In this document: one piece after another, positions 11,633 to 23,882 of the stretch | How positions within the stretch are numbered: the stretch's first letter is position 1 | Layout: every line of letters starts with the position of its first letter | Assembly: GCA_031472005.1 (NCBI GenBank) | Contig: PZJY01000010.1 | Span: 1,178,001 to 1,242,000, forward strand | DNA: 64,000 nt | Origin: Tetracladium setigerum | Lineage: Eukaryota > Ascomycota > Leotiomycetes > Helotiales | Direction of reading: 5' to 3' | Made by a program: the position numbers and the translations under genes | The notes under the pieces: model-generated | What the model was told of the DNA's origin: nothing | The model's input: the letters and a program-made list of their open reading frames with translations, nothing else | The model's database searches: none

Positions 11633-13875
11633 GAGTAGTGGATGTTTACCGTGTCTACTACTATCCATCTAGATATTTGCTAGTGCAAATTAGCTCACTT
11701 TCCAAGCGTTGCATGTACTGCTTGCTGTTGATGGAGCGGAAACCCTTCAAGCCTAAAGAAGATAAATGAACAAGATGGGAGTCGAAATAGGAAGACGTTT
11801 GAGAACGATATTGTTCACTCCTCGAGCCACTTTCCTTTGTATATCATCTGATCTGTTACCCCGCTCGTACATCCAGACGTACTTGTACAGGACATCCAGT
11901 AATCTTACCTCTGTAGAGCATGTAAGGAAGAAGCGATGAAAGAAAAGGATAGAGCAAAAAAACCTTCCCCTCAACAATTTTTCTTTCCACCTTTTTTTCT
12001 TCCCCTCTCTCTCTTTCTCTCTTCCTTCTCACCAGCTCACAAATTCGCATGGAAGGATCCTAACAATGATTGCAAATGTTGTGATAATGAAGTAGTTCTT
12101 GAGATATCATGTCAGTCATTTTCATTATTTTTTGGCCCACACGAGTGACACGACACACACACACACACAAGAACCAGAGTCGCACGAGCCTCACTCACAT
12201 GTCAATAAAAGTAATGAAACCCATCTCATGGGATTTCGAATGAAAGAGGAACCTAGATTCTTGACCGCCACGCGCCTAACGACCACATGCCAGTGAGACA
12301 GTTCTCGCTTCTGTCCCAACGGAATTTTTTTAATTTTTTTGAACAATATAACCCCCAACCTGTACGAAGGGTATCAAACAAAACGCTTGTCTGCTCTTTT
12401 CTCCGTCGGATCTGATTTCTACCCCACAAATCACATCATTTTTTTGCATCCATGTCAGTCTTTCACATGCTTTCTTGTGTGTGTGTCTTCGCCCGATGTC
12501 CACGACGACAATACAAAAAGTCTGTCCGCTTTCATCGCGTACTCCGAAGGGCAACCCAACCCCCCACCCCGGTACATTTGCCTTCTATACTATACAGTAC
12601 TGTACCTCCGTAGTCAATGCGTGGTCTTGTTTTTTTGTTGAGCCCCGATATATTATTTTTATCATCATCACCATTGTTTATTGTCAACGATCATGGGAGC
12701 ATGGGAGCATGGATAATGGATTGATAGTAGATAACGAGAACAACCTCGGGTGGAACTTTTGATGATATGGATTGTGAGCATATGACGATTATTATTCAGC
12801 CGAGATAAGAAAAAGAAAATGTACAGTATGTACTGTACCCTATGCACCCTTTGTAGATTGATTGTACTGTACAGTAATAGTAGTATAGTAAGTAGTGTAA
12901 ATAGTACAGAAAGGAACGATGAACGAGGCCCCCCCAAAAAATGGGGTAGATTGCATAATGAATGTAAGATCTTACATATAGTCCTTGTACAAGTGCATAT
13001 TCAATGCAGAGTACATGTACAGTGCACGTACTACAGAAGAGGTGTTTTGTTTGAATTCGTTGGTAAGTCATGACGTGGTTGATACTGGGTGTTTGGTATT
13101 TTTTGATACTTACTTACTGTACGGACCCCCTATGCTCTGGTTTGCACGTGAATGGGGAACAAGGGAAAAGTGGCAGTGTTTACATATTATTCTTCTGAGA
13201 GAAAAGTGTCCCATAATTGAGTAGTGAAGAGAGGCCAAGAAGTTAACTCATGAAGAGATAGCTAGACGACTACACTACTATGGACACAAGTAGACGAGAT
13301 CAAAAATACTCATGACACTCCTACAGTATATCCAATGTGGTTTATACTCACGAACTCATTTCCAAATAATTTCTATCACAAGTCGAAAGGTTTTATAAAC
13401 AATGAGTGAGTGATGTTGTCTCTATTCTTTCTTAATTCTTCTATTTCAACCTCTCTCTGTCTCTCTCTTCTTTCTACCTCCCCAGAGACGCATTCTTCAT
13501 CTCTCAAATATTCTCTCCCTAAGGGCATGATTAAGCCCCCTTTTTGGCTCTTCTCTCATCCACATCAATAAACACCATCCGGGCCCGGTCGTCCCATGAT
13601 AACCAGACGGGGCAAGGCAACAAATACAGAAGCCAAGCGAGGGCAATGAAATAAAACTCAAATCCCTCCCTTGTTCCCAAACCGATTCCATTGAAAACGC
13701 CCGCGAAAAAATAATTCTTCTAATGTTTCTTTGTGCAGAATGATAAAAAAAAGTTTGACGCTTATAAACTTCGAGTAATGCAAATTTTTTTCTCATTCGG
13801 CGTGTTCGTGTGTTTCCATTAATTGTGCTCGGAGCACGCACTCATTCCAGTGGTAACAAAATGGGAAGTGGTCGT
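11633..13875. other. long convergent intergenic region
   Basis: About 2.2 kb between two converging genes, unusually long. It contains a (CA)n tract at 12152-12169, many TACTGTA/TACAGTA words between about 12590 and 13130, a 16-bp palindrome at 12962-12977 and a run of seven C at about 12929-12935. I find no protein gene. It could contain long 3'UTRs or a non-coding transcript. Confidence 0.4.
12962..12977. repeat. 16-bp perfect palindrome containing GTAAGATCTTAC
   Basis: ATGTAAGATCTTACAT is a perfect inverted repeat. The same 12-mer core recurs at 27245-27256, and an 11-base version occurs at 27641. Confidence 0.8.
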
Positions 13876-15361
13876 TCAAGCGGCATCAGCAGATGCAACA
13901 GGCTCGGATATCCGTGTGACTTGGGCGCCAGCGCGAATGATCCTCTGGCCAGCCGAGTCGCTGACAAAGGAAATGTCCTTGTTCTCCCTTTGTGCACGCT
14001 TCCAGATCTCGACTTCGCAACCTCCTCGAAGAACACCAACTCGCATCGTGGAGAGCAAGTTGTGGGCAGCGTTGGAGTGGTTGTATACACCACCGTTGAA
14101 GATGGCGGTTGCGTCCTTTCCGATTCCAGCGCTGATCAAGGCCTTTCCACCTGGGTGATCCTTGATGAAGTCACTAACGTCGTGAACGACACCAGCGACT
14201 GCGACGAGAGCGCGACCGTTCTTGGCCTCAGTTTGATAGTTGTCCCAGTCGATGATTGGAAGTTGCTCGAGAGGAATACCCCAGTCGAGAGTCTGTCTCT
14301 TTTGGTCGAGCTTCTTCTGGAGTTGTTGAAGACGGCCCTTCTCGATCTCATTCTGCTTGAACTGCTTCAAGTCATAGGCCATTCCGAGTTGCTTGTTGAT
14401 CCAGATGAACCACTTGGTGGGGTCGTATTGGTGCCATTGGATGGCATTGCGGTAATCGGATGGGAACTCGTGGTGGAAGTTGTGGTATCCCTCTCCGAGA
14501 GTAACGAAGGCGGTGATAATGTGATCACGAGGAGAGTTGCGGTCATCGAAAGGTTGGTCGCCGAGCCAGTGAGCGAGAGAGTTGACACAGAAGGTGGCTT
14601 GTTGGACGACGAAAATGCGGAGAATACCAGCGTAGATGAAACCTCCCTTCCAGTCTCCCCATCCGATACCAGTGACGAGGCAGGGGAAGATCATTCCCAT
14701 GAAGATGACGGTCTTGATGTAGTTGCGGTGTTGCCAGACTACAATTGGGTCGTCGTTCAAGTCGGAGATATCGGTACGGCCAATACGCTTTGGGTTTTGC
14801 TTCATGACCATCCAGCCGATGTGGGAGTAGATGAGTCCCTTGCGAACCGAGTATGGGTCCTTATCGGTGTCGGTGTATCTGTGGTGAGCTCGGTGATCTC
14901 TTGACCACCATCGGATAGAGCCCTCGACGGCTCCACCACCTACGGCGGCGAGGAAGATCTTGAGAGGAAGACGGGCAGAGTAGGAGGAGTGTGCCCAAAG
15001 ACGATGGTAACCTGCAGAGAAAATGAGAATTAGTCGACGGTCGAAAGAATTGGCAAATATTGCTGGTTAAATAATACAACGTACCAGCTGTGATTCCTAG
15101 ACCGGTCATAAAGTAATAGACGAAGGCCCAGACGGCGGTCTTCCATTGCAATGGGGTCCAGTATGCGGCAACCATGCCGTAGATGGGCACACCAATGATG
15201 AGGGTAACATTGAGCCAGTTGACATGTTTGTAGAAGTTGTAGCGAGTGATGGGCTCGTCGGTGATATGGGGCTTCTTGGGATCGTACTTCTTGCGAGCAG
15301 AAGCAGCCTCGGAGGCCTTTGCCGTCGCAGCAGCGGTCGGCTGTGCTACTTGAGAAGCCAT
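13876..15361 (-). CDS. OLE1: acyl-CoA delta-9 (stearoyl-CoA) desaturase
   Basis: Two exons, 15085-15361 and 13876-15011, intron 15012-15084; 470 residues. This is the ER-membrane di-iron desaturase that makes palmitoleoyl- and oleoyl-CoA. The three histidine boxes are visible: HRLWAH (just after the splice), HRAHHRYTD and EGYHNFHHEFP. Hydrophobic segments flank them (LIIGVPIYGMVAAYW, VIFMGMIFPCLVTGIGW). The C-terminal fusion is a cytochrome b5 domain with the heme motif DHPGGKA and a second histidine in YNHSNAAH, as in yeast Ole1. The splice restores the glycine of AGYHRLWAH. Start 15361 gives the usual hydrophilic Ala-rich N-terminus. Long open frames on the opposite strand are shadows. Clean frame. 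Confidence 0.97.
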
Positions 15362-15998
15362 GGTTGTGTGATGGCCGAGCAAGTGGTCGTGGGTGAGGGT
15401 GAGAGGTCGAGGAGGAGGAGAGTCTGGAGAGAGAGAGGGGAGGCCAGGGCAGTGGTGGTGGGAGGGACAATCTTATATTTGGATGTCGGCGTTTCTTGGG
15501 GGGAGGGCGCTAGCAAGGGAAGAAGGAGCTTGATGGGTGGAAGTTTTGCTGCAACAGATTTGCCTCGACTCCGACTTCGACCTCGGACCAGAGCAAAGGG
15601 AAGTCAGGACACTGGGACATGCCAAACGTGCCAGATGTCGCCAGACGTGGGGAATGTGTGGGTCGATCTCGATTTCTGGTGGGATTTCGTGGTTGTTTGG
15701 GGGAGTCGTCGCTCTTTGCTCCTGCTGCACCTTTTTTTTTGATGGGAGAGCCGCTCATGCGTCAGGGGTCTCGGCCTATGAGAAGAGCCCATCAGCTCCT
15801 TTCTTTCATCATCGTTGGTGGAGTGTATCTATCTATTTATCTATTCACCATATATCTATTGAATGTATTTAATTCCCCATTCAGCTATTAATGCTTACTA
15901 TATATATAATCTTGGGTAATACAATATGATACACATATAAAAAAAACTTCCATTAATTGTCCCACTTTCAATCCCCTCCCTCACACAAGACCTTCTCC

Positions 15999-16022
15999 TC
16001 CTCTCTCTCTCTCTCTCTCTCT
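15999..16022. repeat. (CT)n microsatellite
   Basis: Uninterrupted CT dinucleotides, about 12 units, in the desaturase upstream region. Confidence 0.9.
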
Positions 16023-17272
16023 CCCCAACAAAAGACGGTGCCAGCCCTTCCAGCCCTTTAACGACGGAAGAATGCAGGGAACCCGGCTTCTCCACACCTC
16101 CCACACCCGCTACGCCCCATCCAGACTAGCGCCCCAACAACTTTATGGCCTTGTCGTCATCACGTGTCAGGTCCGTCCCCTTGCCTCCGTTCTGCCGAGG
16201 GGGCGATCCCTTCCCACAACTTCCACCAGATCCCACACAAACAAGATCCAACCATTATTGACAAGCCTATCAACACCCGCCCATTATTTGTCCCTTTTTC
16301 CCTTTTGCCACATGCAATCATTGCATCTTACATTCTGCTTGTCTGTCTCTCTCTCTCTCTCTCTGCTTTCTCGCTCTCCTCCGCTTCCTCAACAAGATCC
16401 CCAAGATCAGACCAGTCGGATTTCACGTGTTTGTTGCGTGTGACTGACGACTTTCGATTTCCTCCGACACCCCCCGTCTCCGTTTCCATCCTATGAAATG
16501 TGCTACTTTTCTAATGAATGCCGACGAAGCAATCATCGTTCAACGAAACGGAAGTCCAACGAACGGAACAAAATGGGACGAAAAGCGAGAGAGCCAAAAA
16601 AGGGGGTCTTTCGGTCGTGGCGGGAGCGAAAAAAAGAAGCGGGCGGCTCTTTCGGCTTTGCTCCTGGTGCCTGACTGACGACTGCTTTGCATTGATTTTT
16701 GCCACCACCAGCGAACACTTTATTTTTGGCCTCGTTCGTTTTGACTTTTTACCTCTTTTCACCTTTTCACACACAGAGAGAGAGAAGAACGCGAGTGCGA
16801 GTGCGAGTATTGGTCGCTTACATAAGTCACGATGTACATACTGTACGGAGTACGAAGCAACAGTATACACATACATGTAGGGATACACACACATACTCAG
16901 ACAGAAGAGGTGAGTATCCGATGATCCATCCCCCACCATAGCAATGATGGATGTTACTTGACTTGCCATCTCATCGCCATCATGCATTCATTCATTACAC
17001 CCTTCCTGCCATATCCACCAACCTGCAGGTACCGATCGATTCACACCAAGCTTTTATCAAATAGAAGAGATTGAGAATTTCGAATGATTTTGTGAAATTG
17101 TAATATTTACTACTTTAAGGCGGATATGTGCTTGCTGGAATTGCCCGTCGCGTTTCAAACCTCTTCTCTCACCTGCCACATATTTCAAAACACGAAAATC
17201 AAACATTCAATTCACCGCAAGCTTCACAGTGGAAAGGATGACGGCGAACATATCTTTGTACCAATTTTGTTT

Positions 17273-17318
17273 CATTCTGTTGCATTCTGTTGCATTCTGT
17301 TGCATTCTGTTGCATTCT
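17273..17318. repeat. decamer minisatellite TTGCATTCTG
   Basis: The ten-base word is repeated head to tail without change (four to five units, last one imperfect). It lies in the gap between the Hsp88 3' end and the desaturase promoter. Confidence 0.9.
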
Positions 17319-17671
17319 CTATCCCTGGCTTGGTTTGGCAAAAAAATCAAAAAATCGTAAAACGTTCGAACGCTATCTATGAAGAAGAAAAGCGGAAGAC
17401 GATGGGGCAACCTCTCGAGGATAGAAAAATGGCAATAAGGAAGAAAGGAATGAGAAGTAGAAGAAAGGATTCCAGCTCTGATCTAAAGAACAAAGCAACA
17501 TTCCCAAGCCAAATGGCAAACACATTCTTCTTTATGTCTGTCTTTCATTTTCTTTCAATGCCATCATCACCATCATCTATGTCCCCATCAGTCCCATCCA
17601 TCGTCGTCCATCCCAACCCATCATCTCAGTCATCAATGCATTAATTTCCCCGCAAAAAATAAAGATATGCT

Positions 17672-20156
17672 CTATGCCTTCTTCTCCTCGGGCTCAACAA
17701 CCTCATCCGGCTTTGTCGTCTCGACATCAGTCATCTCCTCGTCCTTGCTAGCTGCCTCTTGCGCCATCGCAGCCTGCTTAGCAGCCTCGGCCATCTCGCG
17801 CTTCTTGGCAAGCTCAGCATCGAGAATGGCTTGGGCAGCAGCCCGCTCCTCCTCAACTTTGTCGAAGTAGCGTTGAACGATGGGTCCAGCAACGGAGCGG
17901 ATCTCATCCATCTTGGCTACGTAGACGGCCTTGGTGCTGTCTTCACCCTCATCGTAGAGCCAGTCCTGTGGCTTCGGTTAGCCTGATCATGTGAGCAGGG
18001 CGGAAGAGTGAAAACTTACCTCGCTTGCCTCGAGCTTCTCCTTCAACTTGGTCTTCTCGGCCTCACTGGCAAACTCGGAGTATTGGTCATCGATCTTGTT
18101 GCGCATCTCGTAGATGTATGTCTCAAGCTCGTTCTTCTTCTCCTCGGTGTCGGCAACAAGCTTGTCCTCCATGATCATGGAAGCTTCCTGCTCAGCGAGC
18201 TTGTCCTTGGTGCCTTGGTCGAGAGAGGAGGTACCAGCGGAAACTGGGAGTTCGCCCTTTCGGACTTGCTTCTTGACCTTTCGGGTCTTTGGCTTCTCAT
18301 CAGTATCCATAGCCTGAAAAATGAGTTAGTAATATGATACCAATAATTTCCCATGCATCGCGAAAAATTCCATAAAAACAAGGCCGAAGCATGCTGTATT
18401 ACACTTACGTTAGGGTCCTTCTTCTCGTCCTTCTTCTCATCCTTCTTATCAGCGTCCTTGGCCTCTGGAATAACCTCCTCGACCTCAACATCCTCAACAT
18501 AGTATGCGGATTCTACGTTCAAGATACCGTGCAAGTTGAGACGTGCCTTGAGCTTGCAGATCATGAAGTCATCCTTGGAATCAGCCTTGACACCCTTAAC
18601 AGAGAAACGACCAATCCATGGATCAGTCTTTCCTGGGAGACCTTCTGGTTGAGCGTATCTTGCCTCCAGTTGGAAAGGCTCCTTGCGGTAGAAGGTGAGG
18701 ATCTTGGTGGATGGCATGACATTTCCAGTGTTGAAAACAGTCAAGCTGGTATCCTCATCTGGAATATCAGGAGATTTCTCCCAAGTGAACTCGATTGGGT
18801 AGTTGACAATATCGTGGATAGCGAAGTCACGGACACGGAAAACTGGCGAGAGAATGGCGCAGCTGAAAGCACATCCTCGTGCGATGGCCTCGTCTTGGTT
18901 GAGAGTGAAGGAGAGGGGCTTGCCGAAGAATTGCTGAATGCGGTCCTTAAGAGCTGGGACACGTGTGCAGCCACCAACCAACTCGACGATATCAATATCC
19001 TCAACCTTCAATTTTGCCTCAGCCAAAGCCTGCTCAAGAGGAACGTGAACACGGTTGAGAAGTGGCTCAACGAGCTTCTCGAGGTCCTCACGAGTCATCA
19101 TGCTTTGAACATCAACATCATTCATCAGAGATTCGATGTTGACTGGTGCTTGTAGGTTGGCGGACAAGATCTTCTTGAGCTTCTCGGCAGCTGCGGCAAC
19201 ACGCACCATAGCCTTGGGGTTGGTCTTGATATCGATCTTGTACTTCTCCTTGAAATCGGTAGCCAGGTTCTCGACGATGGCCTTGTCGAAGTCACGGCCT
19301 CCGAAATGGCGGTCGTATGTGGTCGACTTCACGGTCAACTCACCCTTCTTGAACTCTACAATCGAGCAGGTATAGTTGCTGTGTCCGATATCGATGAAGG
19401 CTACACGTTTTGGCTTCTCCTCCCCAGTTGGAAGATCAAGCTTGGTAATACCCCATCCCAAAGCGGCAGCGGTGGTATCGTTCATGAGGCGGAGAAGCTT
19501 CAATCCAGACAACTCAGCAGCATCAAATAGACCTCTTCGCTGGGAATCAGTGAACCAGGCTGGAACACTCATAACCAGATCAGTAACCGGCAGCTTCAGC
19601 TCTGCTGACGCAGTGGCCTTGATCTTGCTCAAGAACATAGAAATGAGTTGAGCGGATGTGAATCTCTCCTTCTTGCCCAGGTATGTAACCTCCGCACCGA
19701 CCTGGCCATTGATATCAACAAGAGGCGCCGAAACGAACTCCTGCTCGATCTGGACATCTGGATCCTCCAACTTTCGGCCTGCCAATCTCTTCAACGAACC
19801 AACGGTATTCTTGAGGTTGGAGATTTCCTGGGTCTTCGCAGGCTCTCCGAGATATCGAGATCGGGGTCCAAAGCCGACTAAGGATCTGCGAATGTATTAG
19901 GGCTTGTTGTGAGGTGAGCGCTGCAATGTGGGGACTTACGGTGTAGCTCGATTGGAAACTTCATTTGTGATCTGAAAGAACGTTAACATCTACACCAAAG
20001 GCAAACGCCTCCAAAGGGCGATACGTACGACATCAACACCTCGATTCCTGGCAACAGCAACAACGGTATTAAGCGTTCCGAAATCTACGCCGACGACTGT
20101 TCCAATGTTAGCATTGCGGCGGGCTTGGGGGTAGGTGGGGTATAAATACCACTCAT
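17672..20156 (-). CDS. hsp88: Hsp88 / Sse1-type Hsp110 chaperone
   Basis: Six exons on the minus strand: 20150-20156, 20029-20096, 19940-19971, 18409-19885, 18020-18313 and 17672-17965; 723 residues. Hsp110 proteins are nucleotide-exchange factors for Hsp70 and hold unfolded clients. The 7-base first exon (ATG AGT G) joins to VVGVDFGTLNTVVAVARNRG, the ATPase phosphate-1 loop with the Hsp110-type FGTLN variant. Further ATPase motifs include LMNDTTAAALGWG and VELVGGCTRVPALKDR. The beta domain is followed by an acidic linker (repeated KKDEKKDEKKD) and a helical C-terminus ending in an acidic EEMTDVETTKPDEVVEPEEKKA-like tail. The early cluster of tiny exons is typical of fungal Hsp70-superfamily genes. 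Upstream lies a possible step-type heat-shock element. Clean frame. Confidence 0.96.
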
Positions 20157-21318
20157 TTTCGCGGTCTCTGTGAAGGAATTCCTGGGTCGTAAATGTTGTA
20201 TGGGTGTGTCTCTTTAAAGGAAGAGATGTAAAGAGTGTTCTTTGTAATTGCAGGCAACGTGGGTATGAAAGGGTTCGCGGGCGGATTTATGCAGTTGGGC
20301 AGAAGGCGCAGGCAAGATTGTTGTTTTGTTTGGGTTGTCAAAATTTCTTCGGCTTGAGCCTCTTAGCTCTTCGCTTTTCGATTCGCTTCTGGGTGCTTCT
20401 TGCCAGTTCGCTGTCAAAGGCACAAGGTGACTTAACAGCGCCCACCAATGAGATCACCAGACGCTAAATGCATGAATCAGACCGCCCTGAATTAGCAGAT
20501 AATTGACCTGCAATTCTCCTTGGAATGCAAAACCGGTTCGGTGCTAAAACACTAAAACACTGCTCTTTGTTGACATGACTTTCGTGCGTTTGTGAATCAC
20601 GTGTGGCCACCATTTCGTGGATGTGTGGGATTCTGTGATTGCGATAAGCAGTGCCAAGCTTCTGATGATGATGTGCATGGAGGGGCAATAATCAATCAAT
20701 AATATCTCGTGAAAGAGGAGGGTGGGAATAATGTAGTGAGAATGAAAGAAAGAAAGGATCTCACAACAACTCCTAATTAATCATCTTGCAGGCTATTCTT
20801 GAAAGCGTGAAGAGATCAAGTCAAATTCAAAAGATGCTCGATAGACCTTTACTCCTTTCTTTCAGACATATGAAGTAATGTAACAATTACCGATTGCGGC
20901 ACACAAACGGCAAGGTGCACACCTTCAAGAATAGAAACAAACACTCGCCACACTTCCACACACTTTCAGCCAGCTTTGAAAAGAGCGATTATTAAATTAT
21001 TTTGACTGCTAACTAGTAATGTCAGACAGACAGAGATAGATACAAGAAGAGCCTTTTTCTTTGCATGTATACACATCTGATTAATATTATCAAAGGACAC
21101 AATTTTGAAGTCCTCACCCAAACCCAAATAAATCACTACTTGATGCAAGATGCTTTTGCCTCTCTCTCCTCCTCCATGTTTCAGATAACGCCAGGGCTAT
21201 GCTATGTAATGCAGAACGACAAAGGAAGTACTCTCAAGGTAACACTCTCGCTGCTAGAAGCAGGCAGCATCTCGTACCAATCATCCATTCCAAGAAAATG
21301 AAAAAGGTATAGTCCTCT
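20157..21318. promoter_or_regulatory. Hsp88 upstream region and chitin synthase 3' flank
   Basis: About 1.2 kb. The proximal 300 bp contain the Hsp88 promoter, including a regular TTC series at 20377-20409. The rest is AT-rich with no supported gene. Confidence 0.45.
20377..20409 (-). promoter_or_regulatory. candidate step-type heat-shock element
   Basis: TTC occurs at 20377, 20387, 20397 and 20407, four units at exact 10-base spacing, about 220-250 bp upstream of the Hsp88 start codon. Yeast Hsf1 step-type elements are nTTCn units separated by 5 bp, which gives this period. The region is rich in TTC, so part of the match could be chance. Confidence 0.4.
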
Positions 21319-23882
21319 CTACTTCCTTCTTCCAGCAGGTGGTGACTTGGATCGTTGTCTTTGATCGTCGAGTTCAATGCCATTACCATCGTTGGATGCT
21401 GTGCGGATCAAGCTCACTCTTGCTAGAGGACTTCGACCACTTCTTCTATTCTGACCATTCGATGCAGTCTGCGGAACGGACAGAGCATTCGCAGCTTCTC
21501 CTGGTGGTGATCCACTTTCTGGAGATGACTTTTCGCCATCATCATAGCTGTTGTAGCTTTCTACTCGGTGATGGCTTGGTTTAGATTGGTAAGACCCGAC
21601 CGATTCCACAGAGTCCCTCCATCCAGCTTTGCTCATCTCAGCATCGGTGAGCTCATAGACTTGTCCAGATTGTTGTCCTCCCATCATATATGCACCACCG
21701 GCAGCTCGTTGACCAGCCTGGGCCAGTGCATACTTCTTTCTGTCCTCCTCATTCATGATACTTTCAACTCGTTTTGGCATGTATACGCTATTGGTACTGG
21801 TTCCAGCAGAGAAGTTGCTATCAAACGAGTCGCGAGGATGAAGAGGAGGTCGCCCGCTCGAAAGCCCTCCCATACGCATACTGACCAAAGAGTCATTAAC
21901 GTGTTGGTACCATCCACCTGCAAGTCTTTCTGGCGCGGCAAACCTGCCGTCGAGACGATCCGGGGTTGTAAAGGTAAAGTTTTGACAAGCTGGCTGTTCT
22001 GTGCTTCTAACGCGGGCTTGAACGTTTCTGGAACAACGTTGAGATCGTCTCCAGTCGCGTGGGCGTGGTTAATGGCTTCTTGTGGGGTAGTTTCCGCATC
22101 GGCCGAACCAGCATCTGCTCGAGGGCCTCCCCAAGTACGTTGACCAGCCGTGAAAATTCCGTAAATCATGTAATACCAATTGAAAAAGGGATTGATAACT
22201 AGTGAAATTAGTCCAGTACTCAGCATTGGCGCAAAAGGGGTCTTACCAAACATGAGAGGGTACAGCCAAATCTTGTAGCGTTTTAACTTGAAGCCAAAGT
22301 AGATCATCATCAGCCAGTTAAGGCCAAGGGACACCGCAATGAAACCAACTGGAAGATCCTTGACCTTTTTGGATGTACTTATGATGGAAATAAGCATGAT
22401 AAAGAAGAGCAGAGCTGTTGTTCGGATGGTGTTTTGCATGAATCTGACCAAGACAAGAATTGGATATCTTTTCCAAATTCTCCAATCAGTCAACATGCAT
22501 ACTTCATTTGTAATAAAGCCCAAGAACCAACGTCGACGTTGTTTGATCAGCGAGGTGTACGTCTGAACAGCCTCGGTTTTGCAGAAGGCGGAAGTACACA
22601 TCTGGATTTGGTATCGCTTCTTTGCTCCAATCATAAAGAGATGGGTGAGCCATCTGTCCTCGCCCAAGTGGCACTTTCCATAATCAAAGAGATCCTCACA
22701 CTGCTCTGCCTTGTCGGCAAAGTAATACTTTGCCATTCTTCGGAATGCAGAAAACCGTAGCATGGTTAACGCACCTGGCAAGCAAGTGACAGCGCCACAT
22801 CCAGACTCGACTGTTCGCTCGAAAAGTTGACCGTGGATGTATTCCATATCTTGAAGAAGAGTGATAAGACTGTGCTTCTTGGTGGTAGATGTGATGACAC
22901 CAGTCATTGCTAGCATATCTCTGGGATTTCCTGGGCTAAGTTCCATGTCGTATACAAAGTTCTGTAGACAAACTCGGTCGAGGATACAATCCGAGTCGAT
23001 GAAGAGAATGAATAAGTTATCATTTCGCTTGAGGTATTCGGTGTAGACTTTATCAATCAACTTGAAGGTGGATTTCTGACAGTGTCGCTTGCCACCGTGC
23101 GGGAACCGGGAGACCGTGATTCGAGCTGTTCGGTAGGTGACATCGATGCTCTTGGGATATGTTTCCAGGGAGAGCGGCACACCCAGCTTTTCAATGGTGT
23201 TTAGGTACAACTCATCTTCTTGGTCTCCGTCAAAAGAGAGGAAGACATGGATGCAAGACGGTGGGTAATCGCAATCAACAACAGAGTCAATGGCGGTCAC
23301 GAGAATTTCTGGGTCCTCCTTGTAACACGGCATTACAATCACCACTTTGGGTGCCGAACTCTCATCCAAGACTTGCTTGATACGCTTGGTTCGTCCAAGG
23401 GAATGGGTGACGAGTTGGTAGACGCAGAAGAGCCATGGGATCGTCAAGAGACCTGCAAACGACCAAAATCCAAACCACTGGAAGAACGAGACCATCGGTA
23501 TGGGAAAGTACTGGGTCAATCGTTCGGGTAAAGGGAGTGTGACGATCATGATAGGGAGGAAAATAAATCTGTAGAGAAGCATTAGATATGCGCCTTGACT
23601 TTATCAAACGCAAAGCATACCTTAGTACTGTGAACACAAAAGCGACAATGGACGCCAAAAGCTTGACAGTCCAATGCTCTGCTTTTTGGAACACTTTCAC
23701 CAGGCAGTAGAGAAAGGCTGCCAGCCACAGAAACCACTCTAGGAAGGCTGCTATAAGAACAGTTCCGACAACTGCCGTGTATGCGATCTAGGATATATTG
23801 TTAGTAGCGTCCTGGGGAATTACGCCTTCCATGTGATACGTACATCCTTCACAGGCCAAGGATCATTATCGAATCTGACCAT
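21319..23882 (-). CDS. class VI chitin synthase, one clear frameshift and uncertain N-terminus
   Basis: Exons 23844-23882, 23621-23787 and 21319-23568 on the minus strand. It is a plasma-membrane, processive glycosyltransferase family 2 enzyme using UDP-GlcNAc. Visible motifs are VVIVMPCYKEDPE, LFIDSDC (metal-binding), LPGALTMLRFSAF, GEDRWLT and KQRRRWFLGF (the QRRRW signature). Transmembrane segments lie on both sides (WFLWLAAFLYCLV, ALLFFIMLISII, GLNWLMMIYFGF). No myosin or cytochrome b5 domain is present, which fits the short class VI. Near 21962-21965 the frame must shift by one: the reading ending LPLQP continues as DRLDGRF...GGWYQHVNDS only with an extra C in the run of four, giving 818 residues from this start. 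Upstream sequence (23883 to about 24092) encodes plausible family-like peptides such as MANVPSWITKLRQIV and PTGWEVRLPS in different frames, so the true start is probably further 5'. Confidence 0.9.

Larger units (their letters stand above)
15362..17671. promoter_or_regulatory. OLE1 upstream region and Hsp88 3' flank
   Basis: About 2.3 kb without a supported gene. It holds a CT microsatellite at 15999-16022, another CT-rich tract near 16348-16365, a GA/CA-rich patch at 16770-16900 and a decamer minisatellite at 17273-17318. CT-rich tracts close to a start codon are common in fungal promoters. I could not identify specific fatty-acid response sites. Confidence 0.4.

Noticed and set aside
13810..14904. 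364-codon open frame on the plus strand opposite the desaturase
   Set aside because: It is the antisense of a strongly conserved coding exon, lacks family features and arises from codon bias of the real gene.
18391..19155. 254-codon plus-strand frame opposite Hsp88
   Set aside because: Shadow of the Hsp88 exon; the minus strand has all Hsp110 motifs.
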